A stretch of 36,903 nt of DNA from positions 1 through 36,903 of the forward strand of contig JAHEAY010000036.1 in NCBI GenBank assembly GCA_024642485.1, given 5' to 3'. Under the pieces are notes generated by a model. The model was not told the origin of the DNA. It ran no database searches and saw only the letters and a list, made by a program, of their open reading frames with translations. The stretch's first letter is position 1. Every line of letters begins with the position of its first letter. The stretch comes from Cytophagaceae bacterium. GTDB taxonomy: Bacteria; Bacteroidota; Bacteroidia; Cytophagales; Spirosomataceae. Position numbers and translations under genes: made by a program. Shown here in pieces: positions 1 through 8,347 of the stretch.

Positions 1-198
1 GAGAGTAAATTAGGGAATGGAGCAAGTTCTTGGATTCTACATATGGCGACTATTATCTTGACGTCTAATTTCTGGGGTATCTACTTCAAGGAATGGAAAG
101 GTGTTTCGAAACAAACCATGCGGACGGTCATTACGGGTATTGTTGTGATTTTGGTTTCCGTATTAATCGTAGGTTTAGGTAATTCTATTAGCGAATAA
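1..198 (+). CDS. rhaT: RhaT-like L-rhamnose/proton symporter, C-terminal fragment
   Basis: Frame 1 is open from the window edge to a TAA at 196-198, giving the last 65 residues of a protein that begins outside the window. Two hydrophobic segments are visible (around ILHMATIILTSNFWGIY and VITGIVVILVSVLIVGLG), separated by the polar loop KEWKGVSKQT. That ending resembles the C-terminus of the RhaT family of inner-membrane rhamnose/H+ symporters; this is recognition from memory and rests on only 65 residues. The regulator gene starts 1 nt after the stop, so the two are probably co-transcribed, which fits a sugar transporter followed by its own regulator. It could be another DMT-like transporter. 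Confidence 0.65.
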   Translation, partial: ESKLGNGASSWILHMATIILTSNFWGIYFKEWKGVSKQTMRTVITGIVVILVSVLIVGLGNSISE

Positions 199-199
199 G

Positions 200-1207
200 T
201 TGATTTCATTAATTCATATTGACGAGTTTTCCTCCACGCCCAAATACCGGCAGTTGGCCAATTCTATCATTGAGGGCATCCAAGCGGGTAAAATCAAGCA
301 GGGAGACGTCTTGCCGTCGATTAATGAGTTAAGTTTTGAGCATTATATTTCGCGGATTACGGTTGAGAAGGGATATAATTATTTGAAGTCTTTGGGGATC
401 GTGGAATCCGTGCGCGGGAAGGGATTTTTCATTAGCGCCGGGAGCGTTCCGGCTAATTTTCGGATATTCCTCTTATTCAATAAGTTATCGGTTCATAAAA
501 AAATGATTTACGATTCCTTTGTGGCCTCTATGGGTCCTATGGCGGGTATCGACTTCTATATATACAACAACGATTTTAACCTATTTAAGCGAATCATCAC
601 GAAACGCGAATTGGACTATTCGCATATCGTCATCATTCCGCATTTCATGGAAGGAGATTCCATCGCAGTAGATTTTATCAATTCCCTCCCGAAAGAAAAG
701 CTCATCCTCTTAGATAAATTATTGCCGGGTATTCAAGGATCTTATGGAGCCGTTTATGAGAATTTCGAAAAGGATATTTATCAAACCTTGCTACAAGCGA
801 AGGATGCTTTAGCGAAATATCAAACAATCCAATTGGTATTTCCGGCATCCAGTTATTACCCCAAAGCCATCGTCAAAGGCTTCGAGCATTTTTGTCGGGA
901 CTATGCCTTCGATTTCAAGGTATCCGAAGAAGCCCAACCGGAAAAAGGGACGGCCTACATAACGGTCATGGAGGACGACCTGATTAAATTATTAGATCAG
1001 ATCAAGCAGCAGGGTTTAAGGCTTGGAAAAGATATTGGCTTGATTTCATACAATGAGACCCCGATCAAGCGTTTGTTATTCGATGGGATTTCCACGATTT
1101 CAACGGATTTTGTCAAAATGGGGGAGTTGGCAGCAGATTTGGTCAAAACCAATGCACGCAATAAGATTGAAAACCCCTTTTCATTTATTCAGCGATCTTC
1201 CTTGTAA
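200..1207 (+). CDS. GntR-family transcriptional regulator with sugar-binding-like C-terminal domain
   Basis: This 335-residue protein starts at a TTG 1 nt after the transporter stop; no in-frame ATG gives a complete N-terminal domain. Residues about 8-78 form a GntR winged helix (PKYRQLANSIIEGI, then ITVEKGYNYL and the wing SVRGKGFFIS). Residues about 88-335 look like a periplasmic-binding-protein/LacI-type ligand domain, ending in GLISYNETPIKRLL and GISTISTDFVKMGELAADLV. This architecture (GntR DNA-binding domain fused to a LacI-like sensor, as in AraR) usually senses a sugar. The adjacent RhaT-like gene suggests rhamnose or a related sugar; that is inference. Codons here look somewhat more G+C-rich than in the leu genes that follow. 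Confidence 0.85.
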   Translation: MISLIHIDEFSSTPKYRQLANSIIEGIQAGKIKQGDVLPSINELSFEHYISRITVEKGYNYLKSLGIVESVRGKGFFISAGSVPANFRIFLLFNKLSVHKKMIYDSFVASMGPMAGIDFYIYNNDFNLFKRIITKRELDYSHIVIIPHFMEGDSIAVDFINSLPKEKLILLDKLLPGIQGSYGAVYENFEKDIYQTLLQAKDALAKYQTIQLVFPASSYYPKAIVKGFEHFCRDYAFDFKVSEEAQPEKGTAYITVMEDDLIKLLDQIKQQGLRLGKDIGLISYNETPIKRLLFDGISTISTDFVKMGELAADLVKTNARNKIENPFSFIQRSSL

Positions 1208-1219
1208 TCTGTGGTATTT

Positions 1220-1236
1220 ACCAAATTTTATTTGGT
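1220..1236. repeat. Perfect 7-bp inverted repeat downstream of the GntR gene
   Basis: ACCAAAT-TTT-ATTTGGT lies 13 nt after the regulator stop. It could be a weak terminator (only short, interrupted Ts follow), or an operator upstream of leuC. The sequence alone does not decide. Confidence 0.4.
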
Positions 1237-1263
1237 GTATTTCCAATTTGATGCCCTGAATCC

Positions 1264-1295
1264 TTTGCATTATTGCAAAAAAATCGGCATTTTTG
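1264..1295 (+). promoter_or_regulatory. Candidate promoter of the leuC operon
   Basis: TTTG at 1264-1267, a 20-nt spacer, then CATTTTTG at 1288-1295, a one-mismatch fit to TAnnTTTG. Transcription would start near 1300, leaving a leader of about 40 nt before leuC. I see no leader peptide or attenuator hairpin in it. Confidence 0.45.
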
Positions 1296-1339
1296 TAGCT
1301 TAATTTTATTGAAAGCGCTTAAAAATTTAAATTATACGA

Positions 1340-2743
1340 ATGAGCAATTCTCCAACAACCTTATTTGATAAAGTATGGGATTCCCACGTGGTTCGGAAAA
1401 TCGAAGATGGTCCGGATGTTTTCTTTATCGATCGCCATTTTATCCATGAAGTAACGAGTCCAGTAGCCTTTTTAGGTTTGGAGCAGCGTGGAATTGGGGT
1501 GATGTATCCAGAACGTACGTTTGCAACGGCGGATCATAATACGCCTACGATCAACCAACATTTACCTGTGGACGATCCTTTGTCGGCCAATCAATTACAA
1601 CAATTAGCCACAAATTCTGCCAAATACGGTATTTCACACTGGGGATTAGGAGATCCTAAAAACGGTATCGTTCACGTGGTAGGACCTGAAAATGGGATTA
1701 CGTTGCCAGGTTTTACGATTGTTTGTGGTGATTCACATACGTCGACGCACGGTGCATTCGGTGCGATTGCTTTCGGAATCGGTACTTCAGAGGTGGAGAT
1801 GGTTTTATCTTCTCAATGTATTATGCAGCCGAAGCCTAAGAAAATGCGTATCAACGTAAATGGTCAATTAGGTAAAGGAGTTACGCCAAAAGACGTGGCT
1901 TTGTATATCATTTCAAAACTTTCAACTTCTGGCGCAACGGGGTATTTTGTTGAATATGCGGGTGATGTGTTTGAAAACATGACTATGGAAGGCCGTATGA
2001 CGGTTTGTAACTTGAGTATTGAGATGGGTGCTCGTGGAGGTATGATTGCTCCGGATCAAACGACATTTGATTATATCCAAGGCCGACCATTGGCTCCGAA
2101 AGGTGCTGATTGGGATACGCAATTAGCGTATTGGAAAACATTGAAAACTGATGCTGGTGCTTCATTTGATGAAGAAATCAATTTCAAAGCTTCCGATATC
2201 GAGCCAATGATTACCTATGGTACGAATCCAGGTATGGGAATGGGTATCTCAAAACATATTCCAAAAGCTTCTGAAGTTGAAGGTGGTGTTGCTACCTACG
2301 AGAAGTCTTTGGACTACATGGGATTTGCTGAAAATGATTCGATGATTGGTAAGAAAGTAGACTACGTGTTTATCGGTTCTTGTACAAATGGTCGTATCGA
2401 AGATTTCAGGGCTTTTGCATCGATTGTGAAAGGACATAAAAAAGCGGATCATGTGACTGCTTGGGTTGTTCCAGGTTCTCATATCGTGGAAGCTCAAATT
2501 AAAGAAGAAGGCATTTTGGATATTTTGACGGAGGCGGGATTTGTGTTGCGCCAACCGGGATGTTCGGCATGTTTAGCGATGAATGATGACAAGATTCCTG
2601 CAGGTAAATATGCTGTAAGTACGTCGAATCGTAACTTTGAAGGACGTCAAGGTCCAGGATCTCGTACATTATTAGCGAGTCCTTTAGTAGCTGCAGCAGC
2701 AGCAATTACCGGGGTTGTAACAGATCCAAGAGAGTTTTTATAA
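1340..2743 (+). CDS. leuC: 3-isopropylmalate dehydratase large subunit LeuC
   Basis: This 467-residue protein has the full length of bacterial LeuC. It carries the three 4Fe-4S ligands: Cys348 in GSCTNGR and Cys408/Cys411 in PGCSACLAM. It also has the aconitase-family signatures [20 protein letters not shown] and [15 protein letters not shown]. With LeuD it isomerises 2-isopropylmalate to 3-isopropylmalate, and in citramalate-using organisms it also isomerises (R)-citramalate via citraconate. It heads the leuC-leuD-cimA-leuB operon; leuD follows after 18 nt. The ATG start matches the conserved N-terminus ([12 protein letters not shown]). Function is confident; dual substrate use is inferred from the neighbouring synthase. 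Confidence 0.98.
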   Translation: MSNSPTTLFDKVWDSHVVRKIEDGPDVFFIDRHFIHEVTSPVAFLGLEQRGIGVMYPERTFATADHNTPTINQHLPVDDPLSANQLQQLATNSAKYGISHWGLGDPKNGIVHVVGPENGITLPGFTIVCGDSHTSTHGAFGAIAFGIGTSEVEMVLSSQCIMQPKPKKMRINVNGQLGKGVTPKDVALYIISKLSTSGATGYFVEYAGDVFENMTMEGRMTVCNLSIEMGARGGMIAPDQTTFDYIQGRPLAPKGADWDTQLAYWKTLKTDAGASFDEEINFKASDIEPMITYGTNPGMGMGISKHIPKASEVEGGVATYEKSLDYMGFAENDSMIGKKVDYVFIGSCTNGRIEDFRAFASIVKGHKKADHVTAWVVPGSHIVEAQIKEEGILDILTEAGFVLRQPGCSACLAMNDDKIPAGKYAVSTSNRNFEGRQGPGSRTLLASPLVAAAAAITGVVTDPREFL

Positions 2744-2761
2744 GATTTAAATTAGAGCAAG

Positions 2762-3352
2762 ATGGCTTACGATAGTTTTAGTGTATTGAAAAGTTCAGCC
2801 GTTCCGATGCCCATCGAGAACGTAGATACAGACCAAATCATCCCTGCACGTTTCTTAAAAGCGACAGAACGCAAGGGTTTTGGTGATAATTTATTTAGAG
2901 ATTGGCGTTATGATAAGAACGACCAACCGAAACAAGATTTCGTATTAAATAACCCAACTTATTCAGGCAAGATTCTCGTAGGAGGAAAGAACTTTGGTTC
3001 AGGTTCTTCGCGTGAGCATGCTGCTTGGGCGATTTATGATTACGGTTTTCGTTGTGTGGTTTCTTCATTCTTTGCGGATATTTTCCGTGGGAATGCGATC
3101 AACGTAGGTATTTTACCGGTTCAGGTTTCTCCAGAATTCTTACATGAGATTTTTACAGCGATTGAAAAAGATCCTAAAACAGAATTAGTAGTGGATTTGC
3201 AAGCGCAAACCATTACAATTGTTGCAACAGGAGCATCAGAATCTTTTGCGATCAATGGCTACAAAAAACACAATTTGTTAAACGGTTTTGATGACATCGA
3301 TTACTTACAAGCGATGAAGTCGGAAATCGCTGATTTTGCCTCTAAGCGATAA
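2762..3352 (+). CDS. leuD: 3-isopropylmalate dehydratase small subunit LeuD
   Basis: This 196-residue swivel-domain subunit is of typical length. Diagnostic motifs are [13 protein letters not shown] near residue 22 and [17 protein letters not shown] near residue 76, where the GSGSSRE segment contributes to substrate binding. It forms the active cytoplasmic isomerase with LeuC. It sits 18 nt after leuC and 5 nt before the synthase gene, so translation of the set is likely coupled. Confidence 0.98.
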   Translation: MAYDSFSVLKSSAVPMPIENVDTDQIIPARFLKATERKGFGDNLFRDWRYDKNDQPKQDFVLNNPTYSGKILVGGKNFGSGSSREHAAWAIYDYGFRCVVSSFFADIFRGNAINVGILPVQVSPEFLHEIFTAIEKDPKTELVVDLQAQTITIVATGASESFAINGYKKHNLLNGFDDIDYLQAMKSEIADFASKR

Positions 3353-3357
3353 GATTC

Positions 3358-4869
3358 ATGCGCCACATTGAAATCATGGATACAACCCTCCGGGATGGTG
3401 AACAAACCAGCGGGGTATCTTTCTCGGCTTCTGAAAAGTTGACCATTGCTCAATTGCTATTGACTGAATTAAAGGTTGATCGCATTGAGATTGCGTCTGC
3501 ACGTGTTTCAGAGGGCGAATTTCAGGCGGTGAAGAAAATTACTTCTTGGGCTGCTCAAGCGGGCTTTTTAGACCGGGTGGAAGTCTTAACGTTTGTGGAC
3601 GGCGGTACATCGGTGCAATGGATGTTGGATGCAGGTGCCAAAGTCATGAATTTGTTGACCAAAGGTTCCTTGAATCATTTGCAGCACCAACTCAAGAAAA
3701 CGCCGGAACAACATTTTGCTGAAATTCAATCAACGATTGAATTAGCCAATTCCAAAGGTTTATCGGTTAATGTCTACCTAGAAGACTGGAGTAATGGGAT
3801 GCGTAATTCAAAAGAATATGTCTTGCGTTACTTGGATTTTATTACGCAATTGCCTGTTAAGCGTGTGTTATTGCCGGATACCTTAGGCGTTTTGACTTAT
3901 TGGGAAACGGGCGAATACATCAAGGAATTGGTATCGCGCTACCCGAATACACATTTTGATTTTCATGCGCACAATGACTATGATTTAGGTACTGCGAATG
4001 CGCTTGAGGCGGTTCGTAACGGTATTCATGGTTTACACTTGACAGTGAATGGAATGGGCGAACGAGCTGGAAATGCTCCTTTAGCTTCCGTTATTGCCGT
4101 ATTGAATGACTACCAAAAAGATGTCAAAACATCCGTTTGTGAAAAGTCGCTCTATTCGGTGAGTAAATTAGTGGAGACCTTCTCTGGTTTCCGTATTCCA
4201 GCAAATAAACCGGTTGTAGGGGAGAATGTATTTACCCAAACAGCAGGAATTCATGCGGACGGTGACAAGAAAAATAATCTGTATTTTAATGAGTTGATGC
4301 CGGAGCGTTTTGGCCGTGAGCGTAAATATGCTTTGGGTAAAACGTCTGGTAAAGCGAATATTGAGAATAATTTAGCTGCCTTAGGCATTCAATTGTCAGA
4401 TTCAGATTTGAAGAAAGTTACGCAGCGCATCATTGAATTAGGTGACCGCAAAGAGGTTGTAACGCAAAATGATTTGCCATACATCATTTCAGATGTCTTG
4501 GATTCTGATGCGATTGAAGAGCGCGTGCAGGTCTTGAATTATGTATTAACGCATTCCAAAGACTTACGTCCTTCAGTAACCTTGAAGATTTCGGTTGATG
4601 GGGAGATTTTTGAGGAACATGCCCAAGGGGATGGTCAATACGATGCGTTCATGCATGCTTTGGCGATAATTTTTGAGAAAAATGGTCAGAAATTAGCTCA
4701 GTTGACGGATTATGCGGTTCGCATTCCTCCAGGAGGTGAGTCTGATGCATTATGTGAGACCATTATTACGTGGAATCATGGAGGAAAAGAATTGATTACA
4801 AGAGGTCTGGATTGCGACCAAACGGTGTCTGCCATCAAGGCGACCCAAAAAATGTTGAATTTGATTTAA
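3358..4869 (+). CDS. cimA: Probable (R)-citramalate synthase (LeuA/CimA family)
   Basis: This 503-residue enzyme has an HMGL-like TIM barrel (about 1-270), a linker, and a LeuA-type allosteric domain (about 380-503, including RIPPGGESDAL). The catalytic TTLRDGEQ (Arg12, Asp13), Glu142 in VYLEDWSNG, and the metal ligands in FHAHNDYD are present. Aligned from memory with Leptospira interrogans citramalate synthase, it matches over long stretches with a constant offset of four. The Leptospira pyruvate-pocket residues Leu81, Leu104 and Tyr144 correspond to Leu77, Leu100 and Tyr140 here. This favours pyruvate plus acetyl-CoA giving (R)-citramalate, the threonine-independent route to isoleucine. 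Its place between leuD and leuB fits, because those enzymes complete the path to 2-oxobutanoate. Homology-based pipelines could name it 2-isopropylmalate synthase; a mixed or LeuA role is not excluded. Confidence 0.8.
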   Translation: MRHIEIMDTTLRDGEQTSGVSFSASEKLTIAQLLLTELKVDRIEIASARVSEGEFQAVKKITSWAAQAGFLDRVEVLTFVDGGTSVQWMLDAGAKVMNLLTKGSLNHLQHQLKKTPEQHFAEIQSTIELANSKGLSVNVYLEDWSNGMRNSKEYVLRYLDFITQLPVKRVLLPDTLGVLTYWETGEYIKELVSRYPNTHFDFHAHNDYDLGTANALEAVRNGIHGLHLTVNGMGERAGNAPLASVIAVLNDYQKDVKTSVCEKSLYSVSKLVETFSGFRIPANKPVVGENVFTQTAGIHADGDKKNNLYFNELMPERFGRERKYALGKTSGKANIENNLAALGIQLSDSDLKKVTQRIIELGDRKEVVTQNDLPYIISDVLDSDAIEERVQVLNYVLTHSKDLRPSVTLKISVDGEIFEEHAQGDGQYDAFMHALAIIFEKNGQKLAQLTDYAVRIPPGGESDALCETIITWNHGGKELITRGLDCDQTVSAIKATQKMLNLI

Positions 4870-4879
4870 TAAACATATC

Positions 4880-5953
4880 ATGGCAAAAAAACATATCTTA
4901 ATCGTTCCAGGTGATGGAATTGGACAAGAAGTAACCGAAGTAGGTAAAAAAGTATTGGAGAAAATTGGGGCGAAATTTGGCCATGATTTTACTTATGATG
5001 AGGCATTAATTGGCCACGTTGCGATTGAAGTGACAGGTGATGCGCTTCCTGAAGAGACTTTAGTAAAAATGAAGGCGTCTGACGCTGTGCTTTTCGGTGC
5101 AGTAGGTCATCCTAAATATGATAATGATCCTTCTGCGAAGGTTCGTCCTGAGCAAGGTTTGTTGAAAATGCGTAAGGAATTAGGCCTTTATGCTAATTTA
5201 CGTCCGATCAAATTGTTCGATGAATTATTGTCGGCATCAAGCATCAAGCCTGAAATTTTGAAAGGTGCGGATATTTTATTCTTCCGTGAATTAACGGGGG
5301 ATATTTATTTCGGTGAAAAAGGCCGTAAAAACAATGGTGATACAGCTTATGACGTAGCTGAATACAGCCGTTATGAGGTTGAGCGCATCGGTCGCAAGGC
5401 TTTTGAAGCTGCTCGTACACGTAAGAAGCATTTAGTTTCTGTAGATAAGGCAAATGTATTGGAATCCTCACGTTTATGGCGTGAAGAAATTCAGAAATTG
5501 GCTTTGGAGTATCCGGATGTAACGGTTGAATACCAATTCGTAGATGCAACGGCTATGTTGTTGATCAAAGATCCTAAGCGTTTTGATGTGGTTGTAACGG
5601 CCAACTTATTTGGTGATATCTTAACGGATGAGGCATCTCAAATCGCTGGTTCGATGGGTATGTTGGCATCTGCTTCTATCGGTGATGGAACGGGTGTTTA
5701 TGAGCCTATTCACGGTTCTGCGCATGACATTACAGGTAAAGGTTTAGCGAATCCGATGGCTTCTGTATTATCTGCAGCCTTATTGTTGGATATTTCATTT
5801 GGTATGAAAGCTGAGTCGGAAGCTGTGATTAATGCCGTAGATCAGGTGTTGAAGAAAGGTTTCCGTACAGGTGATATCGCTGATGCGTCTACCGACAAAT
5901 CGATGATTTTAGGAACAGATGCGATTGGTGAAGAAATTCTTAAATTGATTTAA
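4880..5953 (+). CDS. leuB: 3-isopropylmalate dehydrogenase LeuB
   Basis: This 357-residue NAD-dependent beta-decarboxylating dehydrogenase begins IVPGDGIGQEVT. It carries the substrate-binding arginines in RPEQGLLKMRKELGLYANLRP, the Lys/Asp set in SVDKANVLESS, VTANLFGDILTDEASQIAGS, and the NAD-binding GTGVYEPIHGSAHDITGKG. It oxidises 3-isopropylmalate to 2-oxoisocaproate; the same enzyme class converts erythro-3-methylmalate to 2-oxobutanoate in the citramalate pathway. It is the last gene of the operon, 10 nt after the synthase, and is followed by a strong terminator. Confidence 0.98.
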   Translation: MAKKHILIVPGDGIGQEVTEVGKKVLEKIGAKFGHDFTYDEALIGHVAIEVTGDALPEETLVKMKASDAVLFGAVGHPKYDNDPSAKVRPEQGLLKMRKELGLYANLRPIKLFDELLSASSIKPEILKGADILFFRELTGDIYFGEKGRKNNGDTAYDVAEYSRYEVERIGRKAFEAARTRKKHLVSVDKANVLESSRLWREEIQKLALEYPDVTVEYQFVDATAMLLIKDPKRFDVVVTANLFGDILTDEASQIAGSMGMLASASIGDGTGVYEPIHGSAHDITGKGLANPMASVLSAALLLDISFGMKAESEAVINAVDQVLKKGFRTGDIADASTDKSMILGTDAIGEEILKLI

Positions 5954-5980
5954 TCAATTCATCTTTTATTTTCTAATTTT

Positions 5981-6016
5981 AAGGCTTGCGACATTTTTCG
6001 CAAGCCTTATTTTTTT
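5981..6016 (+). terminator. Intrinsic terminator of the leu operon, abutting the next start codon
   Basis: The perfect 10-bp stem AAGGCTTGCG/CGCAAGCCTT (5981-5990 with 5999-6008) has an 8-nt loop. It is followed by A and seven Ts ending at 6016, immediately before the next ATG at 6017. Confidence 0.9.
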
Positions 6017-8131
6017 ATGATGCGGACACTATTACTCATTCTCTTTGTTTCTTTTGGTGCTTTAGCCCAAAATACCATCCAGGTTACGGATTTATTGAAA
6101 ATCAAGTCGGTAGGTAAACCGAGTTTCTCCCCAGACGGACAAAAGTTTTTATATACGGTGACGTCCGTGGAAGATGATCCGGATACCAAAGGTGATTTTG
6201 TTTATCAAACGCATTTGTATGTAGGGGATGTCGCGACGAAAAGCTCGCGTGCCATGACTTCGGGTCGCTATTCGATTAGCGGGGCCAATTGGTCGGCGGA
6301 TGGCAAATCTATTCTGTTTACGCGGGATTTAGGGAATAAGTCACAGGTTTACCAACTTAGTTTAGCGGGAGGAGAGGCTTTGGCTTTAACGAATGCTAAG
6401 GTTTCGGTTCAAAATCCATCGATTTCAAAACATGATGGTAGATTATATTACACCTCCGGTATCTCATTAAAAGATTTCTATGTGGATTCGATTGCGAATC
6501 CTCGTCATTTGATTCCCTTGTGGTCATTGGAAAAACCACAAGTTGCGAACGCCTCATTTGTATCCAAATCGAAAGCGAATCCGAATGGAAGCATCGAAGA
6601 AGTTCGTGCCTATTTAGCGCAAAATGAGAAGGATAAAAAAGCCAAAGTGATTAATCGCCTGCAGTTTCAGGAGGAAATGACTACGTCGGGAGAGATTTCT
6701 TTGTCGACAATTTATGCGTTGAGTTTGGAAGCTGGAGCCAAACCCGTGGCAATTAATAATCCTTTGCATCGCTGGTCGGACTGGGAGCAATTGAATTCCA
6801 ACAACTTTTTGGTGATTTTGCCAGCTGATAGTTTGTCGCATCCCGACAAGGTGCTTGAAAGCCAAATTGTACGTTATGATGCTGTTTCTCGTGCTTACAC
6901 GTCTTTATTAATCAAAGCAGGATTTCGATATTCGAATTTAAGTATCAATAACAAAGGTGACCAAGTTGCTTTTTTTGAATCAAAATCGACAGGTGTTTCG
7001 AATCCTGTTTTAAAAGTGATGAATTTGTCTTCGGGTTTGACTCAAGATGTGTCTTTAGATCGTGTGATTACACAAGTAAAATGGTCGGCGGATGATGCGA
7101 AATTATATCTAACACCACAAGATCAAGGTGCTGTTCCTATTGTTGAATATACCTTGGCAACGAAGAAGTTTAAAACCTTGACTTCAACGATGGAAGGTGT
7201 TTTGGGCTTCGATGTAGCAGGCGATCAATTTATCTATGCCAAAACATCGATCGAAAACCCTTCGGAATTGTATATGTTTTCGAATGGAAAAGAGTCACGT
7301 TTAACGGATTTCAATGCTGTTTGGTTAAAGGATAAGCAATTAGCCAAAGCGGTGAAACATCAATTCATTAATAAATTAGGCCAAACGGTTGATTTTTGGG
7401 TCATGAAACCGATTGGATTTCAAGAAGGGAAAAAATATCCCTTGGTCGTGGAAATCCATGGTGGGCCTACTGCCATGTGGGGGACAGGAGAAGCAAGCAT
7501 GTGGCATGAATTTCAATATTATGCTGCGAAAGGATATGGCATTGTGTATTGCAACCCACGAGGTAGTGGGGGATACGGAACACCTTTTATGGCTAGCAAT
7601 GTAAAAGATTGGGGCGCTGGTCCGATGGCGGATGTGATGCGCGTAACGGATTTAGCGATCAAAGAAGGATGGGCAGATACTACGAAATTAGGAGTGACTG
7701 GTGGTTCTTATGCGGGGTATTTGGTAGCATGGATTGTTGGCCATACAAACCGATTTAAAGTGGCTGCGGCCCAACGGGGAGTTTATGAATTGTCGACATT
7801 CTTTGGAGAAGGAAATGCTTGGCGTTTGGTTCCCAACTATTTTGGTGGTTATCCTTGGGAAAAAGCGACAAGAGCCGTGTTGGATCGTGAATCCCCATTA
7901 ACTTATGTGGCTAATATCAAGACTCCATTAATTATTTTCCATGGCGAAAATGACCTTCGTACAGGAGTAATCCAAAGTGAAATGCTGTATAAGAGCTTGA
8001 AGCAATTAGGTCGTGAAGTGGAATATGTGCGTCATCCGGGTGCCTCACATGAGATTACCCGTGCGGGTAACAATCGGCAGCGGATTGATCAGATGTTGAG
8101 GACGTGGGAGTTTTTTACTAGATATCTGTAG
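6017..8131 (+). CDS. Secreted S9-family (prolyl oligopeptidase/DPP-like) serine peptidase
   Basis: This 704-residue protein has an N-terminal signal peptide (MRTLLLILFVSFGALAQ, cleavage likely after ALA). The propeller region (about 25-430) contains TolB/PD40-like repeats such as PSFSPDGQKFLY and ANWSADGKSILF. The alpha/beta-hydrolase domain (about 445-704) carries the triad Ser564 (GGSYAGY), Asp646 (HGENDLR) and His678 (GASHEI). It should cleave short peptides in the periplasm or at the surface; the exact S9 subfamily (DPP IV-like or acylaminoacyl-peptidase-like) is unclear. ATGs occur at 6017 and 6020, both directly after the upstream terminator's T-run, leaving essentially no separate leader. 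The stop codon TAG lies inside the downstream repeat element. Confidence 0.93.
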   Translation: MMRTLLLILFVSFGALAQNTIQVTDLLKIKSVGKPSFSPDGQKFLYTVTSVEDDPDTKGDFVYQTHLYVGDVATKSSRAMTSGRYSISGANWSADGKSILFTRDLGNKSQVYQLSLAGGEALALTNAKVSVQNPSISKHDGRLYYTSGISLKDFYVDSIANPRHLIPLWSLEKPQVANASFVSKSKANPNGSIEEVRAYLAQNEKDKKAKVINRLQFQEEMTTSGEISLSTIYALSLEAGAKPVAINNPLHRWSDWEQLNSNNFLVILPADSLSHPDKVLESQIVRYDAVSRAYTSLLIKAGFRYSNLSINNKGDQVAFFESKSTGVSNPVLKVMNLSSGLTQDVSLDRVITQVKWSADDAKLYLTPQDQGAVPIVEYTLATKKFKTLTSTMEGVLGFDVAGDQFIYAKTSIENPSELYMFSNGKESRLTDFNAVWLKDKQLAKAVKHQFINKLGQTVDFWVMKPIGFQEGKKYPLVVEIHGGPTAMWGTGEASMWHEFQYYAAKGYGIVYCNPRGSGGYGTPFMASNVKDWGAGPMADVMRVTDLAIKEGWADTTKLGVTGGSYAGYLVAWIVGHTNRFKVAAAQRGVYELSTFFGEGNAWRLVPNYFGGYPWEKATRAVLDRESPLTYVANIKTPLIIFHGENDLRTGVIQSEMLYKSLKQLGREVEYVRHPGASHEITRAGNNRQRIDQMLRTWEFFTRYL

Positions 8132-8347
8132 AGACGCGATACTTCGTGTCTTTTGGACGTTAGACATTGGAAGGGGTTGTTTGTAGAGACGCAATACTTC
8201 GCGTCTAGTAGACTTTGGACATTAGACGTTGGATTGGGAACGACTTTTTTATAACCCCAGACTTTAGTCTGGGGCTAGACGCGAAGTATCGCGTCTCTAC
8301 AATGAAAACCATCGTCAAACGTCCAAAGACCAATGTCTAACGTCTAA
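8128..8347. repeat. Composite palindromic repeat element between convergent genes
   Basis: Three copies of a 24-nt near-palindrome of the form GTAGAGACGC-GATACTTCGCGTCT occur at 8128-8151, 8183-8206 and, inverted, 8277-8300. A second motif, GACGTTAGACATTGG, occurs at 8156-8170 and exactly inverted at 8330-8344, with a variant at 8213-8232. Between them, CCCCAGACT-TT-AGTCTGGGG (8255-8274) forms a 9-bp hairpin. The outer parts are inverted relative to each other, so the whole unit could fold into one long imperfect hairpin. It fills the complete gap between the S9 and M42 genes and contains or abuts both stop codons. It resembles the REP-like dispersed repeats of bacterial intergenic regions. 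Confidence 0.9.

Noticed and set aside
2249-2554. Antisense 101-residue open frame opposite leuC
   Set aside because: Shadow of a strongly conserved gene; its composition is that of reverse-complemented leuC codons and it has no recognisable domain. The same holds for the other antisense frames in leuB, clpC, fabG and the ABC-F gene.
8241-8274. Bidirectional terminator from the 9-bp hairpin
   Set aside because: Neither strand has a T-run after the stem; the Ts at 8245-8250 precede it on the plus strand and read as As on the minus strand.
8128-8300. CRISPR array
   Set aside because: Only three copies of the repeat occur, one of them inverted, with unequal spacing and no cas genes; it fits a palindromic intergenic element.
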